DNA from: Pseudonocardiaceae bacterium
GTDB taxonomy: Bacteria > Actinomycetota > Actinomycetes > Mycobacteriales > Pseudonocardiaceae
Assembly (NCBI GenBank): GCA_009379845.1
Contig: WHSZ01000003.1
Coordinates: 1 to 64,000 of the forward strand
Length of the DNA stretch: 64,000 bases
Reading direction: 5' to 3'
Positions 8,348 through 14,897 of the stretch are shown here, piece by piece. The translations under genes were made by a program, and so were the position numbers. The stretch's first letter is position 1. Each line of letters opens with the position of its first letter. The notes beneath the pieces were generated by a model. It saw only the letters and a list, made by a program, of their open reading frames with translations, searched no databases and was not told the DNA's origin.

Positions 8348-9172
8348 ATGTCGGTCTCGCACGGAAGCAAGGACATCCGGCGGGCGTTTGACGCCGCGGC
8401 GGCGGACTTCACCGCGTTGGGCCGGTACCTGTGGGATCCGATCGGTGCGGCGACAGTGGCGGCCGTCGGCCCGCGGCCGGGGGATCGGGTGCTGGACGCC
8501 TGTTGCGGCGCGGGGGCCTCGGCCATTCCGGCTGCGCGGATGGTCGGGCGGTCCGGCTCGGTGGACGCGGTGGACGTGTCCGGCCCGATGGTTGACGAGT
8601 TGCGTCGGCGGGCTTCGGACTTGCCACGGCTGGGTGCGCATTGTGCCGACGTCATGGCCTGGGACGGGGACGGGTATGACGTGGTGATCTCGGCGCTGGG
8701 CATCTTCTTTCTGCCGGACATGACGGCCGGCACCGAGCGGTTGGTCGGCATGGCCCGCCCTGGCGGCCGGGTCGGGTTCACCATCTGGCGGGGCGAGGCG
8801 ATGGTCGCCGCGGGCAAGTATCTGGGCCGGGCGGTGGCCGAGGTCACGAACACTGAGCCGCCGGGGGAGCGCGAGCCCCACCTCATCGACCGGATCAACC
8901 AGGCGGAGCCGTTCGGCGCGTGGCTCACCGGGCGCGGTCTGTCCGATGTGGACGTCGTGACGCATGAGCTGCGGTTGCCGATGACACCGGAGGTCGCCTG
9001 GCTGGTGATCGTGGGCTCGGGTTACCGGGGTGCGCTCACCGAGCTCGAGCCGGACACCGTGGCGGCGGTGCGCGAGCGCTACCTGTCCTTGCTGGCCGAG
9101 GACGAGATTAGTGAGCTCGACGCCGGCACGCTCATCGGGGTCGGCACGGCGATGGAGGGTGCGGCGAGGTGA
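8348..9172 (+). CDS. class I SAM-dependent methyltransferase
   Basis: About 274 residues with a Rossmann methyltransferase core. Motif I is RVLDACCGAGASAIPAA, followed by the acidic end of strand 2 (VDAVDVSG), YDVVISALGIFFLPD as motif II, and the ARPGGRVGFTIW strand. It resembles UbiE/ubiquinone-menaquinone-type or small-molecule methyltransferases; the substrate is unknown. Upstream in-frame starts (TTG 8324, ATG 8339) lie inside the putative Zur box, so ATG 8348 is preferred, giving a short or leaderless mRNA. Its GTGA overlap with the next gene implies co-translation. Confidence 0.85.
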   Translation: MSVSHGSKDIRRAFDAAAADFTALGRYLWDPIGAATVAAVGPRPGDRVLDACCGAGASAIPAARMVGRSGSVDAVDVSGPMVDELRRRASDLPRLGAHCADVMAWDGDGYDVVISALGIFFLPDMTAGTERLVGMARPGGRVGFTIWRGEAMVAAGKYLGRAVAEVTNTEPPGEREPHLIDRINQAEPFGAWLTGRGLSDVDVVTHELRLPMTPEVAWLVIVGSGYRGALTELEPDTVAAVRERYLSLLAEDEISELDAGTLIGVGTAMEGAAR

Positions 9173-9984
9173 ACGCGCGGATCGACGGCGAGCGCCTGGC
9201 CGGGGTCTCGGCCACCACCCTGTGGACCCTGCGGAACCGGGCCGTGGAGGCGATGCGACCGGACACCGTGCTCGACGACCCGCTGGCCGTCGAACTGTAC
9301 GAGGCGATCAGCTACGACTACGACCGGTTTGGCAAGCCGAGCCAGTCACACCCCCTGCGCGCGGCGGCCATCGACCGTGCGATCACCGAATACCTCGCCA
9401 CGCACCCGCAGGCGACGGTCATCGCCCTCGGCGAAGGGCTGCAGACCACCTACTGGCGGCTGGGCAGGCCGGACGTCGCGTGGTTGTCGGTCGACCTGGC
9501 TCCGGTGCACGACGTGCGGGCGGCGCTGCTGCCGGACGAGCCCCGGATCACCGCATTGCCGACGTCCGCGCTGGACCGGAGCTGGCTGGACCGCGTCGAG
9601 CCGGAGCGGGGTGTGATCGTGAGCGCGGAGGGGCTGTTCATGTACTTCGAACGTGCCGAGGTTATGTCGCTGATCACCGACTGCGCCCGGCGGTTCCCAG
9701 GCGGCCAGCTGATCTTCGACGCCATCCCGCCCTGGCTCAGCGCCAGGACCACGAAGGGCCTTCGCCTCACCGACCGGTACACCGCGCCGCCCATGCCGTT
9801 CGGCCTCTCCATGTCCGAGGCCGCCCGCCTGTCCCGCGAGGTCCCAGGGGTGGCCACCGCACGCGAGGTGCCGGTCCCGCCGGGACACGGCCTGTGGAAG
9901 TACTCGGCGATACGCCGGTTCGCCGACCTCCCGGTGGTGCGGGACCGGCGACCGTCGCTCACGTTGCTCACTTTCGCCGGCTGA
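9169..9984 (+). CDS. PPM1/LCMT-type SAM-dependent methyltransferase
   Basis: A 271-residue protein of the leucine carboxyl methyltransferase-like family (TcmP/PPM-type). It begins with the family's helix VSATTLWTLRNRAVEA, then has the DDPLAVELY segment, a glycine motif in VIALGEGLQTTYWRL, WLSVDLAPV and the EGLFMYFERAEV segment. Several members O-methylate polyketides or other carboxyl/hydroxyl groups. The GTG start at 9169 overlaps the stop of the preceding methyltransferase, so both probably belong to one putatively Zur-controlled operon. Their substrate could be a zinc-scavenging metabolite, but that is only inference. Confidence 0.82.
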   Translation: MNARIDGERLAGVSATTLWTLRNRAVEAMRPDTVLDDPLAVELYEAISYDYDRFGKPSQSHPLRAAAIDRAITEYLATHPQATVIALGEGLQTTYWRLGRPDVAWLSVDLAPVHDVRAALLPDEPRITALPTSALDRSWLDRVEPERGVIVSAEGLFMYFERAEVMSLITDCARRFPGGQLIFDAIPPWLSARTTKGLRLTDRYTAPPMPFGLSMSEAARLSREVPGVATAREVPVPPGHGLWKYSAIRRFADLPVVRDRRPSLTLLTFAG

Positions 9985-10047
9985 CTCAGGGCTTCGTGAT
10001 CGGTTGCCGGTTCGGCGGACGAGGAGGACGTGGTCTGTGACGCCTTC

Positions 10048-10128
10048 GCCACCAACACAAAACCACCGGGTGAGCGCAAACCCCACCATGTCGACCGGAT
10101 CAACCAGGCAGGCACCTTCGCCGGCTGA
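10048..10128 (+). pseudogene. fragment duplicated from the class I methyltransferase
   Basis: This stretch encodes ATNTKPPGERKPHHVDRINQ and ends shortly after at a TGA. It closely matches the internal segment TNTEPPGEREPHLIDRINQ of the methyltransferase that starts at 8348. No start codon, motif I or remaining core is present. It is a short leftover of a second gene copy lying immediately upstream of the second Zur box. Confidence 0.65.
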
Positions 10129-10146
10129 CGTGAGCAGCCAGCTTAG

Positions 10147-10161
10147 TTGTAATGATTTTCA
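10147..10161 (+). promoter_or_regulatory. putative Zur box upstream of the aztD-like gene
   Basis: TTGTAATGATTTTCA fits the actinobacterial Zur operator and resembles the box at 8325. It lies 22 bp upstream of the ATG of the AztD-like gene, in promoter position. Under zinc-replete conditions Zur would be expected to repress the gene. Confidence 0.72.
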
Positions 10162-10182
10162 TTTTCCGCTAGCGTCCCGACC

Positions 10183-11334
10183 ATGTTAACCACTCGTGCT
10201 TCCCGGATCAGCACCACCGTCACCGCGGTGCTTGCCGCGACCGTCCTCGCCGGTGGCGGTCCCGCGACGGCCGCGCCCGACAACGCCGCAAGCGCACCGA
10301 TCGTCGTCACCTACGACGGCGGGCTCACCGTCCTCGACGGCAAGACGCTCCGCCCGACCGGAGACGTCCCCGTCGATGGGTTCACCCGCATCAACCCCGC
10401 CGGCGACAGCCGCCACCTCATGGTCACCACCGTCGACGGGTTCCGTGTCCTCGACACGTCACGGAAGGCGCTCACGGACGCGGAGTTCCTCGGACCCAAG
10501 CCTGGCCACGTCGTCCACCACGCCGACCGGACCGCGCTGTTCTTCGACGGCAGCGGCAAGGTCGAGGTCTTCGACCCAGACGAGCTCGCAGGCGGTATGC
10601 CGGAGACCGAGACCTACACCTCCGAAGCGGCGCACCACGGCGTCGCCGTACCGCTGGAGAACGGCGGAATGGTCAGCAGCCTCGGTACGACCGACGAGCG
10701 CGTCGGCATCGTCGTGCTCGACGAGAACTACCAGGAGATCCTCCGCAGCGAGAACTGTCCCGCCATCCACGGTGAGGCGACCGCGAAGGACGAGGCGGTC
10801 CTATTCGGCTGCGAGGACGGGACGCTCGTCTACCAGGACGGCAAGATCACTAAGGTTCCGAGCCCGGATGCGTTCGGCAAGATCGGCACCCAGTCGGGCT
10901 CAGCCACGTCGCCGATCGTGCTGAGCGACTACTTCACCGACCCCGACGCCGAATTCGAGCGGCCGGAAAAGGTCGCCCTGACCGACACCGCTACCGACAC
11001 CATGCGCATCGTTGACCTCGGGACAAGCTACAGCTTCCGTTCGCTCGCTCCTGGCCCACACGACGAGGCGCTCGTCCTCGATACTGACGGAAAGATCCAC
11101 GTCATCGACCCGAAGACGGGACAGATAGTCAACCGGATCGCCGCGACCAGCCCGTGGGTGGAGCCCGAGGACTGGCAGAAGCCGCGCCCGACGATCTTCG
11201 CCCGCGGCCGGACCGCCTACGTCACCGAGCCAGCCACCAACCAACTGCACGCGATCGATCTGAAGACCGGCCAGAAACGCACCACGGTCGAACTGCCTCA
11301 CACGCCGAACGAGCTGAACGGCGTACCGTCCTAG
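10183..11334 (+). CDS. aztD: AztD-like secreted zinc metallochaperone
   Basis: A 383-residue exported protein. Residues 1-31 are a Sec-type signal peptide (basic start, hydrophobic stretch, cleavage near ATAA-APDN) with no lipobox cysteine. The mature part is a beta-propeller-like series of repeated strand units (VTYDGGLTVLDGKTL, HLMVTTVDGFRVLDT, HHGVAVPLENGGMVSSLGT, HGEATAKDEAVLFGCEDG, IHVIDPKTGQIVN). This pattern is typical of AztD, which in Paracoccus passes zinc to the AztC binding protein of the AztABCD importer. A putative Zur box upstream supports a zinc-starvation role. No aztABC genes are adjacent, so its transporter partner must be elsewhere. Confidence 0.72.
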   Translation: MLTTRASRISTTVTAVLAATVLAGGGPATAAPDNAASAPIVVTYDGGLTVLDGKTLRPTGDVPVDGFTRINPAGDSRHLMVTTVDGFRVLDTSRKALTDAEFLGPKPGHVVHHADRTALFFDGSGKVEVFDPDELAGGMPETETYTSEAAHHGVAVPLENGGMVSSLGTTDERVGIVVLDENYQEILRSENCPAIHGEATAKDEAVLFGCEDGTLVYQDGKITKVPSPDAFGKIGTQSGSATSPIVLSDYFTDPDAEFERPEKVALTDTATDTMRIVDLGTSYSFRSLAPGPHDEALVLDTDGKIHVIDPKTGQIVNRIAATSPWVEPEDWQKPRPTIFARGRTAYVTEPATNQLHAIDLKTGQKRTTVELPHTPNELNGVPS

Positions 11335-11595
11335 ATCAGATCCACGAGGACGCGTGCGGGCGGGTCAGTCGGAGGGTGGCTAGAGGATCTCCCGATCCTC
11401 GACCGCCAAGTCACCGGTCTCACCCGCCCGCGACGCGACCCAAGCGCGTTCATCCTGTCCGCCACCGTCGCCGACAAGTACGACACCGACGATGTGTACC
11501 GCCGCGGACACGACGAACGGGTTTGCTGCCGAGGAAAAGACCCCCAGTTGTTCGACGAGTTGATGCGCCGCACGATCGAACACAACCGCACCTAG
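11335..11595 (+). other. open frame without start after aztD (possible gene remnant)
   Basis: The frame of aztD stays open for 87 codons past its TAG and ends in a TAG at 11593. It has strongly GC-biased third positions and protein-like segments such as DPSAFILSATVADKY and DPQLFDELMRRTIEHNRT. No in-frame ATG or GTG lies near its beginning. It may be the C-terminal remnant of a lost gene; the family was not recognised. Confidence 0.35.
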
Positions 11596-11614
11596 CTGTA
11601 CCCGCAACCACCAC

Positions 11615-11645
11615 CCAAGGTGGTACTATTTCTTGTACCACTTGG
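11615..11645 (+). promoter_or_regulatory. inverted-repeat operator of the yefM-yoeB pair
   Basis: CCAAGGTGGTAC (11615-11626) and GTACCACTTGG (11635-11645) form an inverted repeat with an 8-base AT-rich spacer and one bulged G. It sits just before the GGGAGG ribosome site and ATG 11659. YefM-type antitoxins autorepress through palindromes at this position. Confidence 0.6.
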
Positions 11646-11658
11646 GAGGTGATTGGCC

Positions 11659-11904
11659 ATGGCGATCACAGCATCTAATGCCCGCAAGGACCTGTTCGGC
11701 TTGATCGAACAGGTCAACGACGACCGCAACCCCGTCGAGATCCACTCGCGCAGGGGCGATGCGGTGCTGATGTCGCGCGCCGACTACGACGCGCTCGAGG
11801 AAACCGCGCACCTGCTGCGTTCGCCCGCCAATGCCCGCCGGCTGCTGGAAAGCCTGGCGCAGGCACAGGCCGGGCAGCGTGACGAGCAGGCGCTGGAGCG
11901 GTGA
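11659..11904 (+). CDS. yefM: YefM/Phd-family antitoxin
   Basis: An 81-residue antitoxin. Residues 1-50 form the Phd/YefM DNA-binding fold (MAITASNARKDLFGLIEQVN, then VEIHSRRGDAVLMSRADYDAL), and the C-terminal part is the flexible toxin-neutralising tail. A GGGAGG site lies 9 bases before the chosen ATG. The stop overlaps the GTG of the toxin gene (GTGA), the usual coupling in these operons. Confidence 0.88.
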   Translation: MAITASNARKDLFGLIEQVNDDRNPVEIHSRRGDAVLMSRADYDALEETAHLLRSPANARRLLESLAQAQAGQRDEQALER

Positions 11905-12155
11905 GGCTGGTTTTCACACCACACGGCTGGCAGGACTATCAACATTGGGTGGCGACCGACCGCGCCACCCTCAAACGCGTCAACCGGCTCATCGACGACA
12001 CGCTGCGTGACCCCTACGAGGGGATCGGCAAACCCGAACAGCTGCGCCACGCCCTCGCGGGCTGTTGGTCGCGGCGAATCACCGACGAACACCGCCTCGT
12101 GTACCAGGTCGACGGCGACGACCTGGTAGTCCTGCAAGTCCGCTACCACGACTAG
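11901..12155 (+). CDS. yoeB: YoeB/Txe-family mRNA endonuclease toxin
   Basis: An 84-residue RelE-superfamily toxin that cleaves ribosome-bound mRNA. It shows the YoeB layout: FTPHGWQDYQHW, RVNRLIDDTLRDPYEGIGKPE with the conserved Glu, WSRRITDEHRLVY with the catalytic Arg region, and a C-terminal YHD with the expected His. The gene is GTG-initiated and overlaps its antitoxin. It looks complete. Confidence 0.88.
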   Translation: MRLVFTPHGWQDYQHWVATDRATLKRVNRLIDDTLRDPYEGIGKPEQLRHALAGCWSRRITDEHRLVYQVDGDDLVVLQVRYHD

Positions 12156-12256
12156 CGGCGCATGACATGCCGGGAAGCGTGAACGTCGGCCTCGCGGCGC
12201 GCAGTGCCACCGGATTGCCCGGCTTAGTCGTTGGAGGGTACGAGGATGAAGGGCAC

Positions 12257-12385
12257 ATGAACGGCAGTGAGACCTCGGTCCGGGCACCGGTGATTCGCCC
12301 GATCACGGAAGCGGATTGGCCGGGTGCGTGGTCGTTCATGGAACCGGTCGTGCGCGACCAAGAGACCTTCCCGTACGACGAGCCC
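12257..12385 (+). pseudogene. GNAT acetyltransferase N-terminal fragment
   Basis: The frame encodes VIRPITEADWPGAWSFMEPV and DQETFPYDE, the typical first strand and helix of a GNAT N-acetyltransferase of about 170 residues. After YDE the sequence changes to the antisense of an unrelated remnant and stops at 12454. The acetyl-CoA-binding motif is absent, so this is a truncated 5' fragment. Confidence 0.55.
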
Positions 12386-12537
12386 GGTGCCAGGTCCGTA
12401 CTGGCCGGCCGCCAGCATCGTTACTTGCTCGGCCTCCCAAAGATACTCGGGTAGTTTGCGCAGCTCCCGTCCAGCTCCGAGACGATGGCCGTGCGGTTCT
12501 TGGCTGCTTCGATGTCCGGACGCAGCTCGTCGGCCAT
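12385..12537 (-). pseudogene. PH/SHOCT-type protein N-terminal remnant
   Basis: On the minus strand ATG 12537 follows a GGAGG ribosome site and opens MADELRPDIEAAKNRTA. After one frameshift it continues as GAGRELRKLPEYLWEAE and MLAAGQYGPGTGLV. This is the usual N-terminus of short bacterial PH-domain (YdjO/SHOCT-like) proteins. The gene breaks off where it meets the acetyltransferase fragment. The region 12540-12735 beyond it holds no gene I can support. Confidence 0.5.
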
Positions 12538-12747
12538 GATTTCCTCCCAACACGTGGTGGTGAGCCGCGACGCAGCGCGCCGAGGGCCTGATCGTCATGA
12601 CAGCCCCGCCCCGTTGGTGGGGTCAACACGTCCTTTTGGGCGACATACAAGCGGTAGATCAGATGCACCCAGCCTCAGCTGGTGAGTCAGGAAGTCGACG
12701 GTCGCGAACCCATGGCGTTTGCCCAGACTTTTGGCTACATTAGGGGG

Positions 12748-13017
12748 GTGGATGTTGTTCCTTTGGGGCAAGCGCGTGACGACCTCTCGCATTACGTCGA
12801 CGAGGTCGAAACCACGCACGAGCGCGTCACCATCACCCGCCACGGCCGCCCGGCGGCAATCCTGATCGCCCCCGAGGATCTGGAGAGCCTGGAAGAGACC
12901 CTCGATCTGCTGTCCACCCCCGGCGCGCTGGATGCCATCCGTGAAGGACAGGCCGACATCGACGCGGGGCGAGTCGTCGACAATGAGGCGTTGAAGGCCC
13001 GGTACGGGCACCAGTGA
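12748..13017 (+). CDS. Phd/YefM-family antitoxin (second type II TA pair)
   Basis: About 89 residues from GTG 12748: VDVVPLGQARDDLSHYVDEV, then ERVTITRHGRPAAILIAPED, an Phd/YefM fold, ending in a C-terminal arm. A TACATT -10-like hexamer at 12736-12741 lies only 6 bp before the GTG, so a leaderless transcript is likely. The upstream in-frame extension lacks family similarity. The stop overlaps the toxin start. Confidence 0.82.
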   Translation: MDVVPLGQARDDLSHYVDEVETTHERVTITRHGRPAAILIAPEDLESLEETLDLLSTPGALDAIREGQADIDAGRVVDNEALKARYGHQ

Positions 13018-13286
13018 CCACCGGTGGCTACGAGGTGCGGGTGTCCCACCGCGCCGCCCGCGACCTCGAAGCGCTACCCGAGAGCGTCGCGGCCGCGTGC
13101 GTCGAGTTCCTGTTCGGTGACCTCGCCCGCAACCCCCAGCGCGTCAGCAAACCCTTGTATGGCCCCCTGGAGGGATACCGCGCAGCCCGACGCGGCGTGT
13201 ATCGCATCGTGTTCAGCGTCGACGAGAACCACCGCACGCTCCGTGTCGCCCGCATCGACCACCGCCGCTACGTCTACCGCCCGTGA
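13014..13286 (+). CDS. RelE/ParE-family toxin
   Basis: A 90-residue RelE-superfamily protein: YEVRVSHRAARDLEALPESV, NPQRVSKPLYGPLEGYRAAR, then RGVYRIVFSVDENHRTLRVARIDHRRYVY. The basic RGVYRI strand and the terminal HRRxVYR are typical of ribosome-dependent RelE mRNases of actinobacteria. The GTG start at 13014 overlaps the antitoxin stop. It appears intact. Confidence 0.85.
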   Translation: MTTGGYEVRVSHRAARDLEALPESVAAACVEFLFGDLARNPQRVSKPLYGPLEGYRAARRGVYRIVFSVDENHRTLRVARIDHRRYVYRP

Positions 13287-13516
13287 CTCGCGTCGTTCGG
13301 CATGTCCGCGGCCGGCATCGGCTGGCGCGGTTGCTGCGCTCGTGGCGCCGCGACATCACCACCGAGCCCGACCATCTGCCTTCCGAATCACGCGCTAGCC
13401 AGCCGGGTGACAGGCACGGGCACCTAACCGTCACTTCCGCTGCTGCGCGGAATGCAGCGCGGCAGCCGCGGCCGGGTTTAGCAGTCCCCGACCCATGTAC
13501 ACGTCCTGGTCATTGA
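13283..13516 (+). CDS. WRRD-motif small protein, second copy
   Basis: A GTG-initiated frame overlapping the relE stop by 4 bp. It encodes 77 residues whose first 36 contain HRLARLLRSWRRDITTEPDH. This parallels the 46-residue frame at 4203 in spacing and residues. The C-terminal 40 residues run antisense to an integrase remnant and are probably not original, so the native protein was likely shorter. Function is unknown; its position suggests cotranscription with the toxin-antitoxin pair. Confidence 0.4.
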   Translation: MTRVVRHVRGRHRLARLLRSWRRDITTEPDHLPSESRASQPGDRHGHLTVTSAAARNAARQPRPGLAVPDPCTRPGH

Positions 13517-13745
13517 CGGGTTGGCCTGCCCGAGTTGGTCGGCGATCGCCCGCGCCGACTGCCTGATCCAATACCGTCGCGACCGTCTTCCGGCCCACGT
13601 GGGTGGTGAAGTCGGGGTAATCGATGCCGTCCGCGTCACGGAAGTTGGTTCTGGCTTTCCATCCGTCCGGTCGGTAGGTCGCGTTTCGGGATCCACCGGC
13701 CGTCGACGCGGGCGTACCTGCGGATGGTGCCAGCGGTGCCGAGGG
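13440..13745 (-). pseudogene. tyrosine integrase C-terminal remnant
   Basis: Read on the minus strand with at least two frameshifts, the segment gives FRDADGIDYPDFTTHVGRKT, VATVLDQ, SARAIADQLGQANPSMT, QDVYMGRGLLNP and AAAALHSAQ. This is the catalytic end of a phage or ICE tyrosine recombinase; the His of H-x-x-R/K and the terminal Tyr (DVYMGR) are recognisable. It lies about 120 bp from the 3' end of a tRNA-Leu gene, the classic position of an integrase at an attachment site. It is non-functional. Confidence 0.75.
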
Positions 13746-13860
13746 GGAGCGGGGAACGACCAGGCGCGAAGATCATCCTCATAAAGTGGGGATTTTCAGT
13801 GGATGGTCTCAGTTTATCGCCAGGACCACGTGATCACTATGCCGTGTGACCTGCGATGAT

Positions 13861-13937
13861 TGGTGCCCCCGGTGCGATTCGAACGCACACTGGACGGGTT
13901 TTGAGTCCGCTGCCTCTGCCGATTGGGCTACGGGGGC
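13861..13937 (-). tRNA. tRNA-Leu (anticodon CAA), class I form
   Basis: The minus strand folds as a cloverleaf with acceptor GCCCCCG/CGGGGGC, D-arm GCC...GGC, an anticodon loop CTCAAAA with CAA at 34-36, a 5-nt variable loop, T-arm GTGCG-TTCGAAT-CGCAC and an encoded CCA. It is 74 nt before CCA. The short variable loop is atypical for leucine tRNAs, which normally have a long arm, so amino-acid identity rests on the anticodon. Confidence 0.85.
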
Positions 13938-14118
13938 GTGTTGTCGCGTCGCGCGCGATCGCGAGTCGCACTGTACGCGATCGTCCTCGGGCGGCGGATC
14001 GGGACCCTCGCCACACTCAGGCCGCACCACCTGCTCAGACCGTGCCCGAACAGGTAAGCTGCGGTTTCCAGCTGATCACTGCAAGTGCCCGCCCCCGACA
14101 CCTGGCAGGAGGACCCCG

Positions 14119-14736
14119 GTGACCGACCAGGCTACCGAGGCCGTACCCGAGACGACAACGACCGGTCGGCGAGTTCTCGTCGCCGAGGACGAGGCGTTGA
14201 TCCGCCTCGATCTGGTCGAGATGCTGCGCGAAGAGGGGTACGAGGTCGTTGGTGAGGCCGGTGACGGCGCGCAGGCCGTGGAGCTAGCCACCGAGCTGAA
14301 GCCGGACCTGGTCATCCTCGACATCAAGATGCCCAAGCAGGACGGCATCGAGGCCGCATCCGCGATAGCCGGCGAGCGCATCGCGCCGGTCGTCATCCTC
14401 ACCGCGTTCAGCCAGCGCGAGCTCGTCGACCGAGCGCGCGAAGCCGGTGCGATGGCGTACCTCGTCAAACCTTTCGCCAAGCATGATCTGGTGCCGGCCG
14501 TCGAGGTCGCCGTCAGCAGGTTCGCGGAGGTGCAGGCGCTGGAGAACGAGGTCGCCGGGCTCAGCGAGCGGCTCGAAACGCGGAAGGCGGTCGAGCGTGC
14601 CAAGGGCCTGCTGATGAGCCGTCAGCAGCTGTCCGAGCCGGAGGCGTTCCGCTGGATTCAACGCACCGCGATGGATCGGCGGACGACCATGCGGGCGGTC
14701 GCCGACGCCGTCGTGGAGAGCTTCGACGACAAGTAA
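14119..14736 (+). CDS. pdtaR: ANTAR-domain two-component response regulator PdtaR
   Basis: A 205-residue regulator with a receiver domain (acidic pocket VAEDEAL, phospho-acceptor Asp68 in LVILDIKMP, Lys in YLVKPF) and a C-terminal ANTAR RNA-binding domain (AVERAKGLL, EAFRWIQRTAMDRRTTM). ANTAR proteins bind paired hairpins in nascent RNA and prevent termination. The partner is the sensor kinase PdtaS, not encoded nearby. Length and sequence match the M. tuberculosis Rv1626 product, and polA, rpsA and coaE follow in the same order. GTG 14119 is supported by AGGAGG at 14107-14112. Confidence 0.93.
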   Translation: MTDQATEAVPETTTTGRRVLVAEDEALIRLDLVEMLREEGYEVVGEAGDGAQAVELATELKPDLVILDIKMPKQDGIEAASAIAGERIAPVVILTAFSQRELVDRAREAGAMAYLVKPFAKHDLVPAVEVAVSRFAEVQALENEVAGLSERLETRKAVERAKGLLMSRQQLSEPEAFRWIQRTAMDRRTTMRAVADAVVESFDDK

Positions 14737-14897
14737 CGTGCGTGCCGCAAGAACCTGCCCATTCGGCGTAGGCTCACGGCCGGTCGTGGGGTCACACCGT
14801 CACGATGTGAGAACAGCGTGATCATTCAACTAGGCAACAGAGCGTGACGAGGATACGTTCAGCGATCATGTCATGTACTCACTGGTACGGGTGATCG

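Noticed and set aside
13861-13937. Second copy of the tRNA 3' end as the far attachment site
   Set aside because: I looked leftward for a repeat of the T-arm/acceptor sequence and saw none; the boundary cannot be set by eye.
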